Of a stretch of DNA of 64,000 bases, positions 1-6,907 are shown piece by piece (within the stretch, counting starts at the first letter, position 1; each line of letters opens with the position of its first letter). The notes under the pieces are model-generated. The model saw only the letters and a list, made by a program, of their open reading frames with translations. It was not told where the DNA came from and searched no databases. The stretch spans positions 227,795 through 291,794 of the forward strand of contig CAMBEK010000001.1 of the NCBI GenBank assembly GCA_945865565.1. Direction: 5' to 3'. The stretch comes from Pseudobacteriovorax antillogorgiicola (lineage in GTDB: Bacteria > Bdellovibrionota_B > Oligoflexia > Oligoflexales > RGVZ01). The position numbers and the translations under genes are program-made.

Positions 1-1939
1 CCTTTTAGGGTATCAAGTCGAGAGTGTCGAAATCATCCGCCGCGAGATGGACAATGGTCGCGCTAAAGATGGTTGGAGCAGGGCCCTTAATTCCGTACTT
101 CTGGTGAATCTTGCGAAGTTGAAACGTAACGCGGAATTTCTTGCAACTTACGAACATTTTGTTTCCCGTTTTCCAGCCACAAAAGGATATCAGAGGTTTG
201 CGGCCCAGTTTGCCCGGACGCTCGATCAACGGCCAATGCCCCAAGCATTTCCGGTGGCTTTGGAGGCACTTTCTCTTTCCTATCCATATTCACCAGAGGC
301 CTCTTGGGCCTTTCAGCGATTGCTTTCCCTTAAATGTGATGCAGATCCAAAGGCGAAGGCTTTTGCCCCAGGTCGTGACCTTCTGATTTCCCTGGGAAGG
401 AATGCCAGCCTGGATGAGGGTGTGCGTGATTTGGTCGCCGTTCTTTTAGAGGGTCCCGTCAGTGAGAGGCATCGTGCACCGCGGAACCTGGACGTTGTGG
501 AGCTTGTAGAAGCATTGAATCGGGCGAAACTAGGCGAGCAGGCATTGGCCTTGGCAACCGATCAACTCGAGCGCGCGCGGTTGTCGCGCGATCAGACTCT
601 CGAGCAACGGATGTTACCGTTGTTGGGGCGTATTTATTATAACCAGCAGGATTATCTTTCAGCCGATCAGATGTTTTCAATGATGAGGGAGAAGTTTCCG
701 GGGGCCTTGGACGGAACAAAAATTCGCGAGCTCCTCGCCGAGAATTACGCAAAGCTTGGATCATACCGACTCGCCGCCGAAGAATATCATGTCCTGTCCG
801 ACCGGCATCCCGCCAATCCGCAATATTCATGGCAGCATTTCTGGTCCCTTTACCGGTCTGGCGCATTTAAAGAGGCCAAGACCGAACTTTCCCAGCGAGC
901 CAATGGTGGCTCAGTCGACCGCGAGGGTGGCGCTGATGTTGATTTCTGGGGTGCAAGAATCATCGGAAAGGACGATCCCAAGGCGGCACAGGCTGCGTAC
1001 CAACGGCTTGCTGATGAGCGCGGCGAAAGTTTCTATGGAATCTTGGCGAGCCTTGAACTTCCTAGAAAGTCGTATGCGGATTCGAGTGCTCCCGTTAATT
1101 ACGAGTCAAAACCACAAAAAATCAAGTTACCTCCCCCTGACTTAAGAGAACCGATTGGGGAATTGAAACTGGTGGAATTATTTCTGGAAGTTCAAATGAC
1201 AGAGGCGGCGCGTTATCAAATGGCCGGGATTTCATGGGATGAACAGGATGAGGAAAGCAGCGGTGTGCTTGGAAAATTTGCTTTTTCGGTCGGGAATTAC
1301 AGAGCGGGTTTGAGCGCTGCGTCCAGGCTTCCGCGCGATTTGGGCGAGCGAGCGCGATCCTTTGATGGACTAATAGCCGAAAAGGCGAAAAAACCCGTCT
1401 GGCGTTTGCTGTACCCGATGGCCTATGCGTCGGTCGTGGAGGAATTCGAGCGGCAGGTGGGAGTCGACAAATTTTTTGTTCTCTCCATCATGAGAAGCGA
1501 GAGTCATTATAATCCAGAGGCCCAGTCCGGCGTGGGGGCTCAAGGTCTGATGCAGATCATGCCGGCCACTGCAGTTCACATTGCACGACTTCTCGGGGAT
1601 TCTGCCTTCAACCTGGCCGACCTCAAGGAACCTCGCGTCAGCATCGCCTACGGGGCTTATTACCTTCAAAAACTACTCAAATATTATGGCGGAAATTACG
1701 GGGTTGCGGCGGCGGCGTATAATGCTGGACCCATTGCCGTTAACAACTGGATTGAAGCCTGCAGGGGCTGTGACCTGGCGGAATTTGTGGAATCGATTCC
1801 ATACCGGGAAACCCGGCGATATGTAAAAAGCATTATGAAGAACCTTGTGACGTACAAGGCGATTTATGGCGGCACACAATTCAAGCCCAATGACCTTGTG
1901 ATGCCGGCGCAATTACCCGAAGGCGAGACGCTTTTCTGA
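1..1939 (+). CDS. slt: Soluble lytic murein transglycosylase (5' end outside window)
   Basis: The frame is open from base 2 with no stop, so the gene begins before the window; the first ATG at 47 is probably internal. The N-terminal two thirds is a helical, TPR-like superhelix rich in Ala and Leu, as in the Slt70 doughnut domain. The C-terminal domain (about bases 1400-1900) is a GH23-type lytic transglycosylase: RSESHYNP carries the catalytic Glu, followed by GAQGLMQIMP and AAAYNAGP. The family cleaves the MurNAc-GlcNAc bond of peptidoglycan in the periplasm, forming 1,6-anhydroMurNAc. The signal peptide would lie upstream and cannot be seen. It ends 132 bp before an HTH gene on the same strand. 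The family call is secure. Confidence 0.93.
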   Translation, partial: LLGYQVESVEIIRREMDNGRAKDGWSRALNSVLLVNLAKLKRNAEFLATYEHFVSRFPATKGYQRFAAQFARTLDQRPMPQAFPVALEALSLSYPYSPEASWAFQRLLSLKCDADPKAKAFAPGRDLLISLGRNASLDEGVRDLVAVLLEGPVSERHRAPRNLDVVELVEALNRAKLGEQALALATDQLERARLSRDQTLEQRMLPLLGRIYYNQQDYLSADQMFSMMREKFPGALDGTKIRELLAENYAKLGSYRLAAEEYHVLSDRHPANPQYSWQHFWSLYRSGAFKEAKTELSQRANGGSVDREGGADVDFWGARIIGKDDPKAAQAAYQRLADERGESFYGILASLELPRKSYADSSAPVNYESKPQKIKLPPPDLREPIGELKLVELFLEVQMTEAARYQMAGISWDEQDEESSGVLGKFAFSVGNYRAGLSAASRLPRDLGERARSFDGLIAEKAKKPVWRLLYPMAYASVVEEFERQVGVDKFFVLSIMRSESHYNPEAQSGVGAQGLMQIMPATAVHIARLLGDSAFNLADLKEPRVSIAYGAYYLQKLLKYYGGNYGVAAAAYNAGPIAVNNWIEACRGCDLAEFVESIPYRETRRYVKSIMKNLVTYKAIYGGTQFKPNDLVMPAQLPEGETLF

Positions 1940-2071
1940 TCAGCCCGGCCTATCTTCCCTGGTGTCAAAACAATGACGCGGTGAGCAGAAACCAACTCGT
2001 TGGTTTATCATTGTAGTAGATCGTACCTGTGCACCTTGGTGCTGCAGGGTCGAAAACACCGGAGGCAGCTC

Positions 2072-2590
2072 ATGGAAGAAAAATGGATGTCGATTAACGA
2101 CTATTCTAGATCATTTTCCATTTCCGATATGACCGTCCGGCGGCGCATAAGAACTGGTAAACTACAGGCGGTTCTTCGCGACGGAAAATATTTTATTCAT
2201 GTTCCTGATGGCCACATTGCGTTCTCAGAAAACGACGGCGCGATGAGTGTAATGGTGCCATCGCCCGTCGCTACAGCAGTAAAACCCAGGCAGCAGGGGG
2301 CGTCGCTCGCGGCGTCAACTCCTAATGACTTCCGCCATGTCCCCGCCCAACTTGCAGCAACCATCGGTTCACGCGACACGGTGAACGTGGCAAGCGCCGA
2401 ACTACTTGCGTTCTGTGAATCGGCATTGCGCCGTTTTGCAGACTTTGAACGCAGGATTGTCGCCGAAAACCAAAGCAAGCTTCAGTTATTCCAGCAAGAC
2501 GTGAACTTGAAAAATATTGAGTTAAAGCAACTCAGACAACAGGTGGAGGACCTTCAGGTTCTGGTCAACCTGATGGAAAGTCGTCGCTGA
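2072..2590 (+). CDS. Small MerR/excisionase-like HTH protein with C-terminal coiled coil
   Basis: The 172-residue protein starts at ATG 2072, preceded by GGAGG at 2061-2065 with good spacing; an in-frame upstream start at 2000 lacks such a site. Residues about 5-45 (SINDYSRSFSISDMTVRRR, then KLQAV and a basic strand) match a winged helix-turn-helix of the HTH_17/MerR type. The middle is a variable Ser/Ala/Pro-rich linker. The last 50 residues are rich in Gln, Leu, Lys and Glu with heptad-like spacing and should form a coiled coil, suggesting a dimer. It is probably a DNA-binding regulator; its target is unknown. It stands alone between slt and the convergent queA gene. Confidence 0.65.
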   Translation: MEEKWMSINDYSRSFSISDMTVRRRIRTGKLQAVLRDGKYFIHVPDGHIAFSENDGAMSVMVPSPVATAVKPRQQGASLAASTPNDFRHVPAQLAATIGSRDTVNVASAELLAFCESALRRFADFERRIVAENQSKLQLFQQDVNLKNIELKQLRQQVEDLQVLVNLMESRR

Positions 2591-2605
2591 AATCTGCCTC
2601 CCGTT

Positions 2606-3769
2606 TCAATCATGTAAAAAAAGAAGTGTGCTATCGCCATAGCTGAACAGCCGGTATCGCTTCTGAATCGCAGAAGCATACGTTGATTTTGCATTCTCAA
2701 GACCGATCAATGCAGAAATCAGCATAAAAAGCGTCGATTTTGGTTGATGGAAGTTTGTCAGGATTGCATCGGCCACGAGCGGATGAAAACGCGCTTCAGC
2801 GTATTGCGGGTGAATGTACAGGCTTGTTTCGTGCCACTGGCCAGCCAACTCCTCCGGCGGAATTCCGCGTTCGGAAGACATTTTCCAGAGGCTCTCAATT
2901 GCGCGAAACGAGGTTGTGCCCACACAGATAATGGTCATGCCGGATTTTTTAGCCGACACTACGGCCGACACAGTTTCGGGTGGCACAATGAAAAATTCTT
3001 TATGGATCGGATGCTTTTCAACTTCTTCTTGTCTGACGGGGAGAAATGTCCCTCCCCCAACATGAAGTGTCAATGGCGCCATCTGGATTCCTGTTTTGGC
3101 AAGGTCTTCCAAAACCGATCTGGTGAAATGAAGTCCCGCCGTTGGCGCCGCCACGGAACCCTTGGTCTTGGCAAACACGGTTTCGTAACGGGAGCGATCT
3201 TCCGGATCTCGAAGGTGCAGATTATCCCGTCGAATATACGGCGGCAGTGGTGTTTCTCCAACCTGCTCAAGCCACGAAAAAAAATCCAAACGCCCCGACT
3301 TTGGGTCGCCAGTGAATTCAACTTCAATGCAGGGCACCTCGCCTTCGGAGGCCTCTTCGATTCTTCTGACGACGCCTTTTACCAAAGATGCATTGGGGAC
3401 CGACTGGTCTTTTTTCTCCCCAGAAAAAAGAATCACTGTGCCTGGACGCAGCTTTCGAAGCGGTTTTGCCATAGCTCGCCAGGTGAGACCGGATACTTGT
3501 TCAAGCAAGAAAATTTCTACCCGCGCACCGGTTGGTAAAAACCCATGAAGCCTGCTTTGAAGGACGCTGGTATCATTCAGAAGAAGCAACGTTTTTTCAG
3601 GGAGGCACCGCGGCAGGTCCTTGAATATGTGGTGTCCGATGGTGCCGTCGGCCTTTCGCACGAGCAAACGGGATTCGTCACGAACCTTTGCCGGCTTTTG
3701 CGCAACAAGTTCAGGTGGGAATTCATAGTCAAAATCGGCGAGCTTCAAAGGAATCGTGGTCACTTGCAA
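2606..3769 (-). CDS. queA: S-adenosylmethionine:tRNA ribosyltransferase-isomerase QueA
   Basis: QueA transfers and isomerises the ribosyl group of SAM onto 7-aminomethyl-7-deazaguanine in tRNA to give epoxyqueuosine, in the cytoplasm. Family landmarks are present: LADFDYEFPPELVAQKPA near the N-terminus, LLLLNDTSVLQSRLHG, GSVAAPTAGLHFT, LHVGGGTFLPV and LTNFHQPKSTLFMLISAL. The 387 residues are slightly longer than usual (about 340-360). The start codon is TTG at 3769 with AAGGG about 8 nt before it; a later TTG within the first eight codons is possible. Its start abuts the start of the divergent gene at 3770, so both promoters must lie inside the neighbour's coding sequence. Other queuosine genes are not in the window. 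Confidence 0.95.
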   Translation of the reverse strand: MQVTTIPLKLADFDYEFPPELVAQKPAKVRDESRLLVRKADGTIGHHIFKDLPRCLPEKTLLLLNDTSVLQSRLHGFLPTGARVEIFLLEQVSGLTWRAMAKPLRKLRPGTVILFSGEKKDQSVPNASLVKGVVRRIEEASEGEVPCIEVEFTGDPKSGRLDFFSWLEQVGETPLPPYIRRDNLHLRDPEDRSRYETVFAKTKGSVAAPTAGLHFTRSVLEDLAKTGIQMAPLTLHVGGGTFLPVRQEEVEKHPIHKEFFIVPPETVSAVVSAKKSGMTIICVGTTSFRAIESLWKMSSERGIPPEELAGQWHETSLYIHPQYAEARFHPLVADAILTNFHQPKSTLFMLISALIGLENAKSTYASAIQKRYRLFSYGDSTLLFLHD

Positions 3770-5197
3770 ATGAAAGCCCTTTTTTTATCACTTGGTTCAA
3801 GGCCATTATATCGCATTGCACTGTGTTGCGCGGCCTTTTTGAACGCGAACCCTGCGGCGAGTGATTGCCCTTCGGGCAGCTATGCTGTCACCGGTGGATT
3901 GGCGAAACCACCGGTCGTAAAAGCTCATATTTTTGCCCTTTCGCGCTCCAAGTCAGCGTGGACTCTGGTACCCCATGACGTCATTTCCCTCAATCGGCTT
4001 GCGCCTGCGGGGCAATTACCTGCCGCATTTTTCCCCCAGCCACTTTCGGCCCGGTGGTTCAGGGTCGATTTTCAGAGCCAGTGGTGGGCCCGGCCATTTT
4101 TCTCGGATCAGGATGTCATCGTGACGCCAAGACAGAACAGGGGGTTAAAGGTTCCGCCATCTGACCTTAGAGTTTTTGCGACACGAGCAGGCTGCGCAAG
4201 CGGACGAATGTGGGAGTGGGAACAGTCTGCACTGGGGGTCAGTGGTCCTGGGTCAAAACATTTTTTGTACCTGTTGGAATGCCGTCGGCCACCAGAGGGG
4301 GTCTCAACAACTTCCGGTGATTACTTGCCTGCAGTGGCGTTCGACGCGAAGGCACTTAAGATTGAAAGTCAGGGCTTTCGTTACCAAATGAACCGGGGCA
4401 ATCAAATGCTTTTTGATCGGCTCGAGGCATCCGCCGGAAACGGTGCCATGGAAGTTTTTTTGGAGGATGGAAACTTCGATATCAGGGCTGATTTTAAAAA
4501 CTTTTTTGAGATGCACTTTACATCGGGGAACGTCGGATCCAAGGTTGTCGCCAATCGCGACGAGAGTGCTTCAGCTCTGGCCAGACTTAGTTTCAATTTG
4601 AAACTACTGTTTTTAAAACTGGATCTTCAGTTGAACACAGATCTACTTTTTTTCCGTGACGCTGTTTTTTTACCGATGATCATGAAGATTCCCCGCGACG
4701 CATGGAGATACGTAAATCCAGGATCGGGTGTCCTTTACAGCTGGTTTCCTGCGCCGGGCACGAGGCTCGTGGAGGGTTGGATTGATATGCCGCGCCGAAG
4801 AATTTTTAAGGCCAAGGGCGATATAAAGATCGAGTCACGTCAGGTGGCGGAAAAGCACTGCCAGGCCGACGGGCTTTGCCGGTTCAGGGTGGCGGTTGGT
4901 CGCGGCCCGGACAACCGGATTGTGTTGATGGATTTGATCGTGGCGAGAGGAATGGTGAATGGCGGTTTTTTTCCACAGTACGTTTCCGACGCTGTTCCAG
5001 AGGTCGGCGAACTTGGATGGAGTTGGTCTGGTTCAAACTCCAAGAGGCGGCGTGAGGGGATTTATTTCGAGTTGTCGCAATTGGCAAAGGGCGAACACAG
5101 CTTTGAAATTTGGCTGCGTTTGATTCCACAAGACGCCAACCCAGAATCAGAAAGTTTTTGTCCGTCAGGGACGGCATTGCGTGAGATCAGTCGCTAA
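3770..5197 (+). CDS. Secreted protein of unknown function
   Basis: The 475-residue protein starts at ATG 3770 with a probable signal peptide: MKALF, then hydrophobic stretches up to about residue 30, ending near NANPAASDC. The frame is open further upstream inside queA, but the signal peptide sets the start here. The mature part is rich in aromatic residues, Arg and Phe, with predicted beta strands and scattered Cys residues that could form disulfides. No family was recognised. It is divergent from queA with no gap, and its stop overlaps the stop of the convergent M14 peptidase by 4 bp (5194-5197). A periplasmic or outer-membrane-associated location is inferred from the signal peptide only. 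Confidence 0.7.
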   Translation: MKALFLSLGSRPLYRIALCCAAFLNANPAASDCPSGSYAVTGGLAKPPVVKAHIFALSRSKSAWTLVPHDVISLNRLAPAGQLPAAFFPQPLSARWFRVDFQSQWWARPFFSDQDVIVTPRQNRGLKVPPSDLRVFATRAGCASGRMWEWEQSALGVSGPGSKHFLYLLECRRPPEGVSTTSGDYLPAVAFDAKALKIESQGFRYQMNRGNQMLFDRLEASAGNGAMEVFLEDGNFDIRADFKNFFEMHFTSGNVGSKVVANRDESASALARLSFNLKLLFLKLDLQLNTDLLFFRDAVFLPMIMKIPRDAWRYVNPGSGVLYSWFPAPGTRLVEGWIDMPRRRIFKAKGDIKIESRQVAEKHCQADGLCRFRVAVGRGPDNRIVLMDLIVARGMVNGGFFPQYVSDAVPEVGELGWSWSGSNSKRRREGIYFELSQLAKGEHSFEIWLRLIPQDANPESESFCPSGTALREISR

Positions 5198-6345
5198 ATC
5201 GAGGACGAATCACTTTGTTTAAACTTGCGTTTGTCATGATCGCTGTAAAAGCGTGTTGCATTGCCGCCGGTGGTGGTTCTGGCTTCATGGAATGGGTAGC
5301 GGATCAGGGCCTCCAGACCAGGTCGGAACTGATTCCAGTAGGAGTTCATTTTTTCTGGTTTCGTTGTTTCCAGTTCTAGGGTGATGGTGGGAATGCTGCG
5401 TTCATTACCAGCATAGTTGCCCAGTGATCCCGGATAAAAAGAGTAGTCAACAATCCGGTAATTGCGCGAACTTTCAGATATGTCACGGACCAGTTTTTTT
5501 GCCTTGGCTTCGCTATTGGTCAGGGCGCGCGGCAATTGGTCGCCAGGGCCGTCATAGTCAAGAAAGCCAAGGGGCGCGTGGATCGACAAAATCTTGTCAG
5601 GATCAAATTCGTCGATCAATTGAATTTGAAAGACGGTCTCGATTTCTGAATTTGGGAAGTGTCCGGGAAAATGGCTTAGGCTTTTTTGGCGCCGTTCCTC
5701 CCACCAGTGCTTGGCTCTGGGATACCAGTCGGTGGTGAAGAAGTTGCGGTTCAGGTCAACCCCAAGACGGTTGGTTCTTGTTGGCATCGCATTTGGATTG
5801 CCATTGATCCTGAGAAAACCGTCTGGATTCACAAGGGGTGCAATGACAACGTGAATTCCAAGCTTTTCGTAAAGTTCTGGTTTTTCTTGCAGCAGTCGCG
5901 CAAACCGGAAGGCAATTGGGATTGGCGTCAGTTCGTCGGGGTGGACTCCGCCAAGAAGCAGTGTGGTTTCTTCACCTGAGCCAAATTCGGCATAGATGAG
6001 AGGCCTGCCGTCATTTGATTTCAAACCGGCTTTCCAGGCAACCGATCCGCAGGGGTCTTTTTCCCACCGAAAGCGTTTGAAGGCATCGCTTAGTTCGGCG
6101 CACATCCGCGTGATTTCGTCTTTTCCTGCCTGCGCTTCAAAAATGAAGTTTTTTAGCTGACGTGCACTGATGATTGGAATCGGCGCAAAGCCAATTCCAA
6201 GGGGCAGGTCGACGGGATTTGATTCAGGGGTGGAAGCCTTCACTTCTTGCGGGAGCGGGATCTGGCTCACGACAATGGCGCTCAAGAGGGCGAGCGAAAA
6301 ACTCCTTGCCCGTTTTCTCAAAGCAGTGGCCGCAGTAGATGGCAT
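5194..6345 (-). CDS. Secreted M14-family zinc carboxypeptidase / peptide amidase-like
   Basis: An N-terminal hydrophobic segment (residues 14-30) after a basic stretch looks like a signal peptide or anchor. The catalytic set of the M14 metallopeptidase fold is visible: zinc ligands in GGVHPDE (H135, E138) and SIHAP (H256), substrate-binding Arg/Asn in GVDLNRNF (about 196-202), and a general-base Glu in ITLELE (324 or 326). The nearest known type is MpaA/gamma-D-glutamyl-diaminopimelate hydrolases acting on murein peptides, which would suit cell-wall turnover; this is inference. ATG 6345 overlaps the upstream sprT-like gene by 122 bp; a TTG at 6321 would give a neater signal peptide. The C-terminus overlaps the convergent gene by 4 bp. 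Confidence 0.85.
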   Translation of the reverse strand: MPSTAATALRKRARSFSLALLSAIVVSQIPLPQEVKASTPESNPVDLPLGIGFAPIPIISARQLKNFIFEAQAGKDEITRMCAELSDAFKRFRWEKDPCGSVAWKAGLKSNDGRPLIYAEFGSGEETTLLLGGVHPDELTPIPIAFRFARLLQEKPELYEKLGIHVVIAPLVNPDGFLRINGNPNAMPTRTNRLGVDLNRNFFTTDWYPRAKHWWEERRQKSLSHFPGHFPNSEIETVFQIQLIDEFDPDKILSIHAPLGFLDYDGPGDQLPRALTNSEAKAKKLVRDISESSRNYRIVDYSFYPGSLGNYAGNERSIPTITLELETTKPEKMNSYWNQFRPGLEALIRYPFHEARTTTGGNATRFYSDHDKRKFKQSDSSSI

Positions 6346-6853
6346 GCCGCAATTTTTCCCTTACATACCAGCGGTTTTGACAGTTAGGACAACTGTAAAT
6401 GTATTTCGCTTCTGGCGCCAGCCTTCTGTGGATGTGGACGGCCTGGTCCACCGGAAGTCCAGTCGCCCGAAACTCATTCATTTTCACATAAAACCTGCGC
6501 GTATGCCCAGGATCCAAAAGGCAATCGTAGAGCCAGACGTGGATCAATTCATGGAACAGTGTGTAGGGAAGAAGTCGTGGATCCCTGGAGAAATAGTTCA
6601 GGTTGAGTTTTATCTTTCGCTCAAACAGATACGCGAGCCCAAGTTTTTGCTTCATTCTTGAATTGAAATCGATTTGCACGCCGGGCAGCAGGCAGCCCTC
6701 TGGTTGGTTCCGGAAAAATGGCATGAAACGGACATAATAATCATAGGCCAAGGCTTCCAGCGAAGGGCGGTCGATCGTCCTTTCGCCGCGTGCTGTATCC
6801 AACATGGGGTGAAACCACTGGGGCTTCACCCTTTGTACGATTTCCGCGTCCAT
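6224..6853 (-). CDS. SprT-like zinc metalloprotease-domain protein
   Basis: The 209-residue protein carries HELIH (101-105), a further His (117) as a likely third zinc ligand, and a C-terminal zinc ribbon with CPNC (155-158) and CGHC (174-177). This order is that of the SprT-like family, which includes the Spartan DNA-protein crosslink proteases; the bacterial members are mostly uncharacterised. ATG 6853 is chosen; an in-frame TTG at 6874 adds seven residues. The second Cys pair is encoded close to the point where the downstream M14 gene begins, so the last 40 codons are shared, in another frame, with that gene's signal-peptide region. It lies 54 bp from the LuxE-LuxC gene on the same strand. 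Confidence 0.82.
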   Translation of the reverse strand: MDAEIVQRVKPQWFHPMLDTARGERTIDRPSLEALAYDYYVRFMPFFRNQPEGCLLPGVQIDFNSRMKQKLGLAYLFERKIKLNLNYFSRDPRLLPYTLFHELIHVWLYDCLLDPGHTRRFYVKMNEFRATGLPVDQAVHIHRRLAPEAKYIYSCPNCQNRWYVREKLRHAIYCGHCFEKTGKEFFARPLERHCREPDPAPARSEGFHP

Positions 6854-6907
6854 CTTCGTGACTCGAAAAAACAACAGGTTTGGGATTGCTTGAACGGGGC
6901 AAGCCTA

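Noticed and set aside
6224-6345. Frameshift joining SprT-like and M14 genes
   Set aside because: Each protein has its own complete domains, the M14 start has a signal peptide, and the two families are not known as a fusion.
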